Assembly: GCA_000242935.3 (NCBI GenBank)
Contig: CP007053.1
Location: forward strand, 1,054,001-1,118,000
Direction: 5' to 3'
Origin: Opitutaceae bacterium TAV5
GTDB taxonomy: Bacteria > Verrucomicrobiota > Verrucomicrobiia > Opitutales > Opitutaceae
Length of the DNA stretch: 64,000 bases
Part shown: positions 1-9,272 of the stretch, piece by piece
Layout: every line of letters starts with the position of its first letter
Position numbering within the stretch: the stretch's first letter is position 1
The notes under the pieces: model-generated
Seen by the model: only the letters and a program-made list of their open reading frames with translations
The model's database searches: none
Told to the model about the DNA's origin: nothing
Position numbers and translations under genes: made by a program

Positions 1-1248
1 CTGAGCATCGATAAGACCAGACATCTCACTATCGAAGGACTAACCTGGGAGATCAGTACCGGCGATAGTATTGTTATCAACGACTGCGCTGATGTGCAGT
101 TCGAAGGGAACGTAATCAGCTTGGCTGGGTATCAGGCACTTACCGCCAGTACCCAGGAGCCTCTCGGCATCAGTCAGAATATCATCTACTCTCCCGGCCT
201 TGGAGGCATGATTCTTTCCGGAGGAGATAGACCATCTCTTACGCAATCCAGAATCATAGCCAGCAACAATATATTAACCAAAACAGGAGAACGCCTGAAA
301 TGCTATTACCCGGCCTTCCGCATTTCGGGTGTAGGCATTACCCTTGAACACAACAGGATTCAGGATGCTCCACATAGCGCGATCATATTCTCGGGCAACG
401 AACACCTGATACAGTACAATATCATCGAAGATGTTGCCAAGGAAACCAATGATGTTGGAGCCATTTACGCAGGACGTGATTGGTCGAGTCGGGGGACCAA
501 GATCATGGCTAATATTTTTCGACGGATACATGGACTCCAAATAAGCAAACCGGGCTCACAAAGCTCCTCATTGGCATGGTATACATCGGCAGACAAAGCA
601 CATGCGATTTACTTGGATGATTTGCTGGAGCACACATATATTCTTTCAAACATCATGAGCAACATAGGATCAAGCGCCATCCATATCGGAGGAGGTGGAT
701 ATACAACGATAAAAGACAACTACATTTTCCATTCCAACATCGCGCTGTTCATCGCCAATCGCACCATCTTCGATGCTGCACTCAAACCCTTGCAGCAATT
801 CAGGAAGTTTCCAATATGGCGCAAGCGTTATCCCGAAACAATCAACAGGGAAAATCGGGACCCCGTACTCCCGACCGGTATCATCTTTACCAACAATATC
901 ATCTTCGATACCAAGATCACTTACGACCTCCGTCGCATATCTATTGCCAACAGCTTCAATAAAAATTTCTTCATCAGGTCTACACCCAGTGTAAGTGCCA
1001 TCGTAATAAAAGAAAAAGAATCCAAAAAAATTACGGAATGGGAACGTTGGCAAGACTTGGGATTTGATTCCAATTCCCAAGTCCTTACCTTAAAGACGAA
1101 CGACCAACGAAATCGTTATGACCAAATAAAAGAGAAAGCCGGTCCTCACGATACGGAAAAACTGGAGGTAATTACAAAATCACTTCCCCTCCTGCAATTT
1201 CAGCTATCGGAACCTCCCGAATCATTTGAAGTCCCGTTGTCACCCTGA
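1..1248 (+). CDS. right-handed parallel beta-helix protein, 5' end cut off by the window
   Basis: The frame is open from base 1 and encodes 415 residues before the stop, so the true start lies outside the window. The GTG at 94 is only an internal codon. The protein is rich in short strands with periodic Asn and Ile (for example NIIEDV, NNIIFD), the look of a right-handed parallel beta-helix as found in polysaccharide lyases, epimerases and tail-spike-like proteins. A conserved-looking stretch near residue 150 (GAIYAGRDW) resembles large secreted beta-helix proteins of gut and soil bacteria. No catalytic residues can be assigned. It converges on the exopolysaccharide locus with only 22 bases between stop codons. 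A role in modifying or degrading polysaccharide is inference. Confidence 0.75.
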   Translation: MSIDKTRHLTIEGLTWEISTGDSIVINDCADVQFEGNVISLAGYQALTASTQEPLGISQNIIYSPGLGGMILSGGDRPSLTQSRIIASNNILTKTGERLKCYYPAFRISGVGITLEHNRIQDAPHSAIIFSGNEHLIQYNIIEDVAKETNDVGAIYAGRDWSSRGTKIMANIFRRIHGLQISKPGSQSSSLAWYTSADKAHAIYLDDLLEHTYILSNIMSNIGSSAIHIGGGGYTTIKDNYIFHSNIALFIANRTIFDAALKPLQQFRKFPIWRKRYPETINRENRDPVLPTGIIFTNNIIFDTKITYDLRRISIANSFNKNFFIRSTPSVSAIVIKEKESKKITEWERWQDLGFDSNSQVLTLKTNDQRNRYDQIKEKAGPHDTEKLEVITKSLPLLQFQLSEPPESFEVPLSP

Positions 1249-1270
1249 CAACTACCATAAACATCAAAAC

Positions 1271-2674
1271 CTAATATGCAGTCTTGGGTGGACGAATGAC
1301 TTGCCAACCAGTCAGGAAAATGATCCGGAAATCCAGAGCCAGCGACCAGTTGGTCACATAATACAGATCCCAGTACACCCGACGGTGGAGCTTTTCCGGA
1401 TCAGTAATCTCGCCCCGATAACCACGCACCTGAGCGAGTCCGGTAATACCCGGTTTGACCAGTGACCGAATCCGGTAGGATCGGGCTACTTGGCTGAACT
1501 CGTCATCGTGCTTGGGCAGATGCGGACGCGGCCCCACGATGCTCATATCCCCCTTGAGTACATTAATGAACTGGGGGAACTCATCCAGGCTGGTTTTCCT
1601 CAAAAAGGCTCCGAAGGGATAGATGCGGCTGTCACCCCTGGTCGCCTGCTTGTTGATATCGTGCTCGATCGCATACATCGATCGAAATTTCAGCATGTTG
1701 AAACTCATCCGGTTCTGCCCGCCACGCGGATTGACGAAAAACAGCGAACCCGGAGCCTGCTTACGTTGCATGAGGCGGACCCAGATGCAGAGTGGAGGCA
1801 CGACGAACAGAACGATGGGTAGAGAAATCGCGATATCCACCAGACGTTTCAGCAGGCGGTTGAGCGGATCTTCCAATGGCTCGTGCTGTAAGGCCAGAAA
1901 ATGGTGCCCCCCCTCTTCCAAAGGAATAAACGTGCGGGCGAACTTGGCGCCATAGTTGTTGTGGATCAGAAATCGGCATCCCTCCGATTCGCACAGCCCG
2001 ATCATCCGCTCCACCACTAAGGGATCATCGATCCACTCCAGCAGGATTACCTGCCCTACTCGTCGCTCCCGGAGAACCTGGGCCAGCTTTTCGGTCGTAC
2101 CTAAGTAAGGTGCCACCGCCCGCTCTATCCGGCTAGGCGGGGTATCGGACAACAGCCCCACCGGTATCATACCCAGATGCCCACGATTGGTAATCCAGGA
2201 GTCCAAAGCCTCCAGATTGCCCGTGCGCCCAACAAACAACGTTGGCATCTTGGCCGAATCCGGAAACAGGATATCGGCCAGCATGCGCGGCAACCGGGAG
2301 TGCAACACGGTCAATATCCCCGTCAGTAACACCAGATAAGAGCCCAGAAACAGACGGCTGACCGTCCGGTCCTTGGCCATGAACATGAAGGTAAAAATGA
2401 ATGCCGCGACAACAACGGCCTGCCGGAGCGCCAGAACAAAGGCGTTCCAGTATTCGAGCTGGTGAAGGTGAGTGGCCCGATCATGAATCAGCCGGGAACT
2501 CGTCACCATCCCCAGGAAGACCGCCACCACATAAGGCAGCAACTCTACTTCCTCCAGGTTTACATAGGTAAGCGATGGCAGGATTTCCCGATACAAAGGC
2601 AAGAATCCGGTCGCGATAAGGGTGACCAGAAAGGTATGAATATTGGCGAGGCCTCGCTGGCGATAAACGATCAT
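1271..2674 (-). CDS. WcaJ-like polyprenyl-phosphate sugar phosphotransferase (EPS initiation)
   Basis: 467 residues. Several hydrophobic segments in the N-terminal 130 residues and one near residue 290 precede a C-terminal bacterial sugar transferase domain with KFRSM (329-333), DEFPQ (364-368), a GPRPHLPKH block and KPGITGLAQVRG. Enzymes of this family transfer a sugar-1-phosphate from a UDP-sugar to undecaprenyl phosphate at the inner membrane, starting assembly of the repeat unit. The open frame extends to 2785, but that extension overlaps the next gene and crosses a palindromic repeat-like stretch, so the ATG at 2674 is preferred. It is the last gene of the minus-strand polysaccharide operon. 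The sugar substrate cannot be read from the sequence. Confidence 0.9.
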   Translation of the reverse strand: MIVYRQRGLANIHTFLVTLIATGFLPLYREILPSLTYVNLEEVELLPYVVAVFLGMVTSSRLIHDRATHLHQLEYWNAFVLALRQAVVVAAFIFTFMFMAKDRTVSRLFLGSYLVLLTGILTVLHSRLPRMLADILFPDSAKMPTLFVGRTGNLEALDSWITNRGHLGMIPVGLLSDTPPSRIERAVAPYLGTTEKLAQVLRERRVGQVILLEWIDDPLVVERMIGLCESEGCRFLIHNNYGAKFARTFIPLEEGGHHFLALQHEPLEDPLNRLLKRLVDIAISLPIVLFVVPPLCIWVRLMQRKQAPGSLFFVNPRGGQNRMSFNMLKFRSMYAIEHDINKQATRGDSRIYPFGAFLRKTSLDEFPQFINVLKGDMSIVGPRPHLPKHDDEFSQVARSYRIRSLVKPGITGLAQVRGYRGEITDPEKLHRRVYWDLYYVTNWSLALDFRIIFLTGWQVIRPPKTAY

Positions 2675-2735
2675 ATATGAGGGAAAGCTAAAACGCTGAA
2701 AACTGAAATCTGAAATTCCCGAGCGGCTTTTCGCA

Positions 2736-3710
2736 TCATTCCAGCCCGGACTCTTTGCAATCCTTCCACCAATCCCGAATGGCATCCTCCAGGGAATATT
2801 TCAGCGTGTAGCCATCCTCTTGCAGTTTTTTTCCGCTGATGTTGGTAGAGATCATCAACTTTCGAACCCGATCAGGATGGAACCCATCTCCTAGCAAACC
2901 ATGCACCGAACCAAGAGCGGTTGCGACACCGCGCAGGACAATCCCCGGGACAACCCGCTTTGGAGTCCTTACCCCTGTAACCGTGCTCATCACAGTGCAG
3001 ATATCCTTAATCGTAGGGGCAGGCTCATAAGTCAGGTTATAGACAAATACGCCTGACTCAGGCCGTTCAGACATCTCCGCCAAAAGCGCGGCCACATCCT
3101 TGACATAGATACTCGCTTTGATCGTATCCGTGCGCCCCGGGTAAGCGAAGCGCTTGCGACGCAACGCCCAATAAAGCCGTGTGACATTACCCTTCTCTCC
3201 ATGGCCAAACACTACCCCCGGTCGCACGATCACCAAACGACGCTCGCTTGGCTTCTCCGCCTGCCATCTGCGGTGGATATGCTCGGCTACCAACTTGGAG
3301 ATACCATACGCCGTATTAGGTGTCGGCAGCGTCTCCTCGGTTTTTAGTTCCTCAGAAGCTCCGTAAGGAGCGATCGAGCTCGTAAAAACGATTGTCCGCA
3401 CTCCCGTTTTCCGGGCAAAGTCGCAAACATTTTCCGCTCCGTTAAGATTCGCATCAAAATAGTCACGGTTGGGATGTCCCGGCGTACGATGCACCGCTGC
3501 CAGATTAAAAAGAACAGGGGGGGAGGCCTCCAAGGTTTCGAAAGTCAACGTTCCCCGCACATCTGCGGTGACAAAACGCCGTTTTATCCCCTCTCGTCGA
3601 TCGGACTCGGCTAAGTCAACGCTCGTCACCTGCTGCCCATCATTTAACAATCGGTCCGCCAAATGCCTCCCGATAAAACCCTCGCCGCCAAATACAATCG
3701 AATGTTTCAT
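2736..3710 (-). CDS. NAD-dependent epimerase/dehydratase family protein
   Basis: 324 residues of the extended short-chain dehydrogenase fold. The nucleotide-binding motif GGEGFIG is at residues 8-14, the catalytic Ser region is TSS (110-112), and the YxxxK pair is Y135 and K139. Family members epimerise, dehydrate or reduce nucleotide sugars, often UDP-hexoses. It lies between a GT4 transferase and the initiating sugar transferase, so it probably makes or modifies a nucleotide sugar for this polysaccharide. In WbuB/WcaJ-type loci such a gene often acts with the initiating transferase, but 4-epimerase and 4-reductase activities cannot be told apart here. Confidence 0.85.
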   Translation of the reverse strand: MKHSIVFGGEGFIGRHLADRLLNDGQQVTSVDLAESDRREGIKRRFVTADVRGTLTFETLEASPPVLFNLAAVHRTPGHPNRDYFDANLNGAENVCDFARKTGVRTIVFTSSIAPYGASEELKTEETLPTPNTAYGISKLVAEHIHRRWQAEKPSERRLVIVRPGVVFGHGEKGNVTRLYWALRRKRFAYPGRTDTIKASIYVKDVAALLAEMSERPESGVFVYNLTYEPAPTIKDICTVMSTVTGVRTPKRVVPGIVLRGVATALGSVHGLLGDGFHPDRVRKLMISTNISGKKLQEDGYTLKYSLEDAIRDWWKDCKESGLE

Positions 3711-3743
3711 TTTAGATTAGATAAAATCAGACTTGGCTTCCAA

Positions 3744-4970
3744 TTAACTATTTTGCTTGGAACCTTGAGCCACCAACTTCAAAAGTTCCGCTTCGTATTG
3801 TCCCAAAACATGATCACGGGAGTAACGGCCCGCCCATCCCAGAGCATTCGCTGAGTAAGTCCTCAAAATATCCGGATTAGCTCGCCAGTGCCGCAGTACT
3901 GATCGCAACCTCTCTACATTGCCAGGCGGCACGACATCGCCAAATTGTCCCCTCACCACCTCGCGGCCCAAGGGGCTATCTTTTTCGCAAACAGCCAGAA
4001 CCGGGGTTCCCGCCGCCAATGCAGGCAATAATTTGCTGGGCAGAAAATTAGCTCCCACCCCCGGCATTTGCGTCACCAGACAGACCGAGGTAGTAAGTAA
4101 TTTTGTGACGTAATCCGTCTCGGGCAAAACCTCTCCCAAAGTTACCCCTGGGGCGTCCTTCACCGCGTCTCGCATTCTCCCGAGTTCCGCCCCTCCGCCA
4201 TGGATTTCCAGACTCCAGTTATCGCGGCCAAGCTGAAATACCTCCAGAAATTGGGGCAACCCCTGCTTTACGCCGAGGTTTCCACTATAGAGTAATATAC
4301 CTTCCCGGCGAATAAGTGCTGACTGCCGTTGCCGGACAATCTCATTGGCAATGCTTTGGTGAATCCAATTGGAAATAAGGATCAGACGACGATCATCGCC
4401 AACAATCCCCTTTAACTTTTCTAGCATAGCATCGCTGATCGTGGAAAGTGTTGCTGCGGAACGAAAACTCCAACGCTCCAGCCAACGAAGCGGTATGCCA
4501 ATTAAAGATAACTTGAGGATGCCCAGTTCAAGAGCCGCATCGACGACAAAATCCTGCACAACAATCATCCGGGAAATACTCCGAAACGGATAGATGAATC
4601 GCTGAGCCAGGCACTGGGAAAACATCGGGGATGCCGTTAAAATCACATCTGGTTTCCAACCGCGAAACCCATTCCGTATCAAAATCGACAAGAAGAAACT
4701 CAAATCGGAAAGCATGCGCCGGACTCCCGAGGCTCGATTCGGAACATACATTGAGATCCGCTTGAGTGGAATCCCCTTCCACTGCTCTTCACGTACTCCC
4801 ACGCCACAATCCTCCCTCCTTAAACGCCAAGCTGGATAATACGAGAATGTGCACAAAACTCGAACGTCATGGCCGCGCTCGTGCAAGAATTGACTCAAGT
4901 CGGAAAATAATGCTGCACCAGCCAATTCATCCGGATGAAATAAATTTGTTATAATTTGTATTTTAGGCAC
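3744..4970 (-). CDS. glycosyltransferase family 4 (WbuB-like)
   Basis: 408 residues. The N-terminus (NLFHPDELAGAA, then FLHERGHDVRVL) is typical of the acceptor domain of WbuB-like GT4 enzymes. The C-terminal domain has LLYSGNLGVKQGLP and PSKLLPALAAGTPVLA, the usual donor-binding landmarks. Such enzymes add a sugar from a nucleotide donor to the growing lipid-linked oligosaccharide on the cytoplasmic face. The start is GTG at 4970; no in-frame ATG gives a better fit. It sits 33 bases upstream of the epimerase gene in the same operon. Donor and linkage are unknown. Confidence 0.85.
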   Translation of the reverse strand: MPKIQIITNLFHPDELAGAALFSDLSQFLHERGHDVRVLCTFSYYPAWRLRREDCGVGVREEQWKGIPLKRISMYVPNRASGVRRMLSDLSFFLSILIRNGFRGWKPDVILTASPMFSQCLAQRFIYPFRSISRMIVVQDFVVDAALELGILKLSLIGIPLRWLERWSFRSAATLSTISDAMLEKLKGIVGDDRRLILISNWIHQSIANEIVRQRQSALIRREGILLYSGNLGVKQGLPQFLEVFQLGRDNWSLEIHGGGAELGRMRDAVKDAPGVTLGEVLPETDYVTKLLTTSVCLVTQMPGVGANFLPSKLLPALAAGTPVLAVCEKDSPLGREVVRGQFGDVVPPGNVERLRSVLRHWRANPDILRTYSANALGWAGRYSRDHVLGQYEAELLKLVAQGSKQNS

Positions 4971-4987
4971 TGCTTAGAAAACAGATA

Positions 4988-5545
4988 TTAATTATTCTTC
5001 CACCGAGGTTTTAGTGGAACACATGGATTCCCCGAACAAATCGTTGCCCGCGGCATATTTCTCAAAACCACGCTGCCAGCCGTAACAATCGCTTCCTCAG
5101 CAATTGTTATATTGGGTGCAATAAACGTCTGAGCACCGATCCATGCTCCTCCTTCAACTGTAATCGGCCCATTACGATAGGGCATCGTATGGTCACGGAA
5201 ATCGTGATTTCCACCACATAAAAACGCTCGTTGCGAGATACAAACATGCGGGCCAATGTAGATTTTTTCAAAATTCAAAATGTACACTTCTTCCCCAATC
5301 CAAGCAAAATCTCCTACTTCCAATTTCCAAGGCAAATGAATATTCACCTGTGGCTTCAAACAGATATTTTTCCCCATCTTTGCCCCAAATATTCTCAACA
5401 GTGCAACCTTTAAAGAGGACGGCCAAGGAAATACCGTTTTAAAAAAAAGCCACTTAATCAACTGCCACAATAAAAACGCTCCCACTCCTCGCCCCCGATT
5501 ATAGCCTCTGGCCGAATCAAATAAATCATTTCGAATACATGTCAT
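4988..5545 (-). CDS. WcaF-like hexapeptide-repeat acetyltransferase
   Basis: 185 residues, close to the usual length of WcaF-type colanic acid acetyltransferases. The left-handed beta-helix repeat region runs from about residue 50 to the end (GEEVYILNFEKIYIGPHVCIS, VEGGAWIGAQTFIAPNITI, ending in CSGNPCVPLKPR). A His in GGNHDFRD fits the catalytic base of this family. The open frame reaches 5602, but ATG 5545 starts 6 bases after the preceding stop and gives the family length. It likely O-acetylates a sugar of the polysaccharide using acetyl-CoA. Confidence 0.85.
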   Translation of the reverse strand: MTCIRNDLFDSARGYNRGRGVGAFLLWQLIKWLFFKTVFPWPSSLKVALLRIFGAKMGKNICLKPQVNIHLPWKLEVGDFAWIGEEVYILNFEKIYIGPHVCISQRAFLCGGNHDFRDHTMPYRNGPITVEGGAWIGAQTFIAPNITIAEEAIVTAGSVVLRNMPRATICSGNPCVPLKPRWKNN

Positions 5546-5550
5546 TTTAT

Positions 5551-6669
5551 TTAAGCAATATTCCGACAGGCAATGCCTATTTCTCTTGCAACAGTATCCC
5601 ACGTATAGACTCTCTCAACCAATTTTCGAGCTAATACTCCTCGATCCTTACGCTCCTGATCACTAGACGTAAGGAATAGCCGTAAACCTTCCTTAATCCC
5701 CTCAAGACTTACATCAACACACCAGCCTCCCCCATCTATTGCTAGACTAGGAAAATTACATGCCCTAGTAGCAATAACAGGAAGTCTACATGCCATTGCC
5801 TCAAGAATGGCGACAGAAAAACCCTCGCTGTAAGAAGGCAATACAAACCCCTCTGCTTCGGCGAGAATGCGTAGCTTACTTTCTCCACTTACTGACCCGA
5901 TAAAAATAATTTCCTCAGACAAGCCAGTATCCTTCACCAGTTTTTTTAGTATCGCCTCATGTCCTAACTCATCTGGTCCAGCAATAACAATCTGCCAATC
6001 TTTCCTTAAAACTAATGGCGTCATTACCCAAGCCCTTATCAACATATCCAGTCCTTTCTTCGGATGGAGACGTCCCAAAAAGAGTAACGTTTTCTTTGTT
6101 CTCTGTGACCTTAAGCGATTCCGTAGGCCGGGAATCTCCTCAAATGTTGCAAGCTCTATGCCATTTGGGGCAACAATAATTGGTGCAGTAATCCCTTGCG
6201 CCCTTATTTGATCCGCCTCTTTGTCTGTTAGTGCACGCCAAAGGGATGCATATTTAAAATTATAGTTTTCGAATAACCAATGTGCAATTTTTTTTTTCCA
6301 ATGAGACCGATGTAATATCCATGGTTCAAAAATTCCATGTACATGATAAACTAGCGGCTTAGATTGGCGCCTTGCCTCTCTCCCGAATATCCAATTAGGA
6401 GCGACATAAAATCCATGACCGTGAATAATTTCATAATTCTTTATTAAAGATGGAGAATCATGATATAATTCGTTCGAATAAAATGCCCTCATCGGGCCAT
6501 TTCGCTGATAAATGGTATGGTCTAATTCTCTTAGTGTCCTTCCTTTTTGTGTCGTTACCAGATATGACTGTTCTTCAACATTCATCATACTGCTCAACTC
6601 AAAGGCCGCCCTTCCTAGCCCCCCCCCTTGTAATGGTTCAATAGATTGAACGAAATGTAGATGCTTCAT
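5551..6669 (-). CDS. glycosyltransferase family 4
   Basis: 372 residues. The N-terminal GGGLGRAAFEL loop, the LFLGRLHPKKGLDMLIRAW segment and the E-x7-E element in EGFSVAILEAMACRLPVIAT are standard for GT4 (GT-B fold, retaining) enzymes. ATG 6669 is chosen over the ATG at 6690 because the shorter form begins directly with the first Rossmann strand and starts 11 bases after the upstream stop. It is one of two adjacent GT4 genes in the A+T-rich part of the locus. Donor and acceptor cannot be deduced. Confidence 0.85.
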   Translation of the reverse strand: MKHLHFVQSIEPLQGGGLGRAAFELSSMMNVEEQSYLVTTQKGRTLRELDHTIYQRNGPMRAFYSNELYHDSPSLIKNYEIIHGHGFYVAPNWIFGREARRQSKPLVYHVHGIFEPWILHRSHWKKKIAHWLFENYNFKYASLWRALTDKEADQIRAQGITAPIIVAPNGIELATFEEIPGLRNRLRSQRTKKTLLFLGRLHPKKGLDMLIRAWVMTPLVLRKDWQIVIAGPDELGHEAILKKLVKDTGLSEEIIFIGSVSGESKLRILAEAEGFVLPSYSEGFSVAILEAMACRLPVIATRACNFPSLAIDGGGWCVDVSLEGIKEGLRLFLTSSDQERKDRGVLARKLVERVYTWDTVAREIGIACRNIA

Positions 6670-6680
6670 TATAAAAATAA

Positions 6681-7769
6681 CTATACACAAAGATCAATTT
6701 CCCTATCAACAGTGGAACATCTGATGGACTCCGAGAAACTTTCCACCATCTTCTCAATTGAATATTTCATTACAACATCATCTTGAATCTTGTCGCTCAT
6801 GAGAGCCCATTCCATCCGGCGATGCCATGCATTGCGTAAACATTGAGCAAGCGATTTTTCATCTCCTTGAAAGAAAATAGTATTAAATTCATCACGACAA
6901 GCTTCAATTTCTGGAGAATGCGGCTCATCTTTAGCAATTAACATGGGTACCCCAAAGAAGAATGCCTGAGTTGCCGAAAGCCCTACATATCCAGGGGATA
7001 CTGCTGCTATTGCATTATCATATAAATATTCCAAACGTTTAATATCTGCTATCTGTCCATGAAAGCTTACCCTTTCATATATTCCCATCTCCTTCGACAA
7101 TTGTTCCAACTTCATACGTTCTGGACCTCCACCCACAAAATCTAAATGTAGAGCACTATTCTCCTTTATCAGCAATGCAAATCCTCTTAATAGAAGTTGA
7201 GGTTTTTTTTCCGACACCAGTCTCCCAACGTAAATAAAATGGCTACGATCTTTTATTTCCCTGCGTTTTACCATCGTTTCCGAATAAAGCGCATTTCGAG
7301 CAGGGAAAATAGGCCCACGTAAGATTTCCCTCAATTCGCCAACCTGCTGACATGTATAAACAATCTTTGCATCACATAACCGCCATAGCAATAAACGTAT
7401 CTCCCTAGACATACTCCAACGGCCAGCACGTGCCCAAGCATGTCCCCATAATATCATTGGGCGCCTTAATATTGCACGACAAAGAACCAATAACCAAGTA
7501 CTAATGCTTCTTGGATTAAGTTCCGCGATAACGGCATATCTATCTATATAAAGCCCATAGGGGAGATATTGCCACAAGAGACAACGCTTAAAAAGAAAGC
7601 GATTTGACACCAAAACATGCCAACTGCCGACTTCTGAAGCCGTCCTTATACTCGAATCATAATATGAATCCCCGGAATATACCTTACAGCACACTCCATT
7701 CTGGCAGAGCAATTCAAAAAATTCCACTCGATAATCAGGAACACAAGTTTGTAATACTCTTCCATCCAT
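6681..7769 (-). CDS. glycosyltransferase family 4 (divergent)
   Basis: 362 residues. The C-terminal half has HFIYVGRLVSEKKP and a PGYVGLSATQAFFFGVPMLIA segment, which correspond to the donor-binding region of GT4 enzymes; the second Glu of the usual E-x7-E motif is not evident. The N-terminus (RVLQTCVPDYRVEFFELL) resembles GT4 proteins beginning with YR-x-FF. Alternative starts are ATG 7793, overlapping the polymerase gene by 14 bases, and ATG 7769; either would work. It follows the polymerase gene in the same transcription unit. Confidence 0.78.
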   Translation of the reverse strand: MDGRVLQTCVPDYRVEFFELLCQNGVCCKVYSGDSYYDSSIRTASEVGSWHVLVSNRFLFKRCLLWQYLPYGLYIDRYAVIAELNPRSISTWLLVLCRAILRRPMILWGHAWARAGRWSMSREIRLLLWRLCDAKIVYTCQQVGELREILRGPIFPARNALYSETMVKRREIKDRSHFIYVGRLVSEKKPQLLLRGFALLIKENSALHLDFVGGGPERMKLEQLSKEMGIYERVSFHGQIADIKRLEYLYDNAIAAVSPGYVGLSATQAFFFGVPMLIAKDEPHSPEIEACRDEFNTIFFQGDEKSLAQCLRNAWHRRMEWALMSDKIQDDVVMKYSIEKMVESFSESIRCSTVDREIDLCV

Positions 7770-7779
7770 AACGCTACCC

Positions 7780-9264
7780 CTATTTCGATGCATTCGTCAC
7801 CTTGCGTTGCTTAGTCGAAGCAAGAGGCATAGTGTATGCCTTTCTTTTACCGTATAATTGAGAAGATCTCTCCAATAAATTTAAAAAACCGGTCTTATAG
7901 AGAATCGCAAAAGCCATATAAAAAACCATCGCCAAATAAATAACTCGCATAAAAGTTCTTATCTGATATTGTTGCATCTGAAATAAGCTAAGGAACACTG
8001 AGGCTGCGATTACAAATGACGCGATATAGCCAAGGCTACCCATGCGAGCCAAACTTCTAGCAAGTCCTAACATAAGACTGTACAGCAGCGACATAAATAT
8101 AACGGAAAAAAATAAGCCTATACCATATAACTCAGCTAATGTATTATAAGGAGTATATCGATTTATTCTAGGATTAAACATAACCCAGTTACGAGAAAAC
8201 CCGTCGATTGCACTAATTGTTGGAGAAAAGGATAACCAAAGATATTGAGAAGGAACTCCATTTAGAATATTCTTCGACTCGCCCATCGACAAAACCTCAG
8301 CAACAATCGGAAAACCTAAGCTTAAATTACTTAAAACATTTGCGACAACAAAACTAAACTTTTTTTGACCAAAAACCTCATTAACAAGCACTAGATTTGC
8401 CTCAATATAAGCAGCACAACCAGTAAAATCTAGTGATCGTAATCGCAACGGAATTAACAAGAAATATCCCAGCGCAAAGGGTGCGATAATAATCCCAATG
8501 ATCCGCCCTATCTTTTTTTGCCTAAATAACACCGCTACATATCCACACAGTAATATGATGGATAATCCTCTAGAAGCCATTACAATAAACGGAAGAACAG
8601 AAATGCATATGGCAATACCTGTAATGTATGGACGGGTGCCCAATGCTAAAGCGAAAGCCGCCGCAACACCTAGAAGTAACATTAAAAATGGCAAAAATTT
8701 TATGCCAGCTAATAAATAAGATAGTCCTCCCGGAGATGTCGCACCTTCAAACCTCCCCATTGGACTATACCAAAAGCGGTTCCATCCCAAGGCGGTAAAG
8801 AAAAAACATACGAAAAATATAATAGCACCTAAGATTCCATACTCAATAAACATATTTTTCCTTAAGAGCAACTTAAGAGATTGTAGAATATCTTTTCGAT
8901 TGCTCTCAGTAATTGGACTATACAAATTAAGCAAGAAGGTAGTAAGTAAGGCAAAAGTCAACCAATGGATAAAATAAAATAAATTAGTTTTATTATATAA
9001 CGTATAATCTAGTCCATATGCCCCGCCACCAATCCCTGAAAGTATCGGATATTCCAAGTCATTCCAAGAAGGAAGCAGCGACAGTTGCCATGCAACTGGA
9101 GTTCCAAGTATTATTAGAGTTATTGACAACGCAATCAAAAGGCCCGCACCTCCTGTCTTTTTTAGAAGAAGATTTCTAGAATAAAAAAGCCATCCTACAC
9201 CTACTCCCAAGAAGAATAATGCCAAGAGAAGTGATATAAGTAGGTTCTTTTGATGAGCATCCAT
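7780..9264 (-). CDS. wzy: Wzy-like O-antigen/EPS polymerase, multi-pass membrane protein
   Basis: 494 residues with about a dozen hydrophobic segments spread over the whole length and a large loop around residues 280-345 holding several Arg and charged residues. Wzy polymerases have this topology and little sequence conservation, so the call rests on topology plus position between glycosyltransferases in a locus that also has a Wzx-like flippase. It would polymerise repeat units on the periplasmic side of the inner membrane. Codon use is strongly A+T-biased compared with genes after 24 kb. The C-terminus is short and basic. Confidence 0.75.
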   Translation of the reverse strand: MDAHQKNLLISLLLALFFLGVGVGWLFYSRNLLLKKTGGAGLLIALSITLIILGTPVAWQLSLLPSWNDLEYPILSGIGGGAYGLDYTLYNKTNLFYFIHWLTFALLTTFLLNLYSPITESNRKDILQSLKLLLRKNMFIEYGILGAIIFFVCFFFTALGWNRFWYSPMGRFEGATSPGGLSYLLAGIKFLPFLMLLLGVAAAFALALGTRPYITGIAICISVLPFIVMASRGLSIILLCGYVAVLFRQKKIGRIIGIIIAPFALGYFLLIPLRLRSLDFTGCAAYIEANLVLVNEVFGQKKFSFVVANVLSNLSLGFPIVAEVLSMGESKNILNGVPSQYLWLSFSPTISAIDGFSRNWVMFNPRINRYTPYNTLAELYGIGLFFSVIFMSLLYSLMLGLARSLARMGSLGYIASFVIAASVFLSLFQMQQYQIRTFMRVIYLAMVFYMAFAILYKTGFLNLLERSSQLYGKRKAYTMPLASTKQRKVTNASK

Positions 9265-9272
9265 ATAGAAGA

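Noticed and set aside
2675-2785. Longer start for the WcaJ-like gene
   Set aside because: It overlaps the epimerase gene and translates a repeat-like stretch; ATG 2674 leads directly into the first membrane segment.
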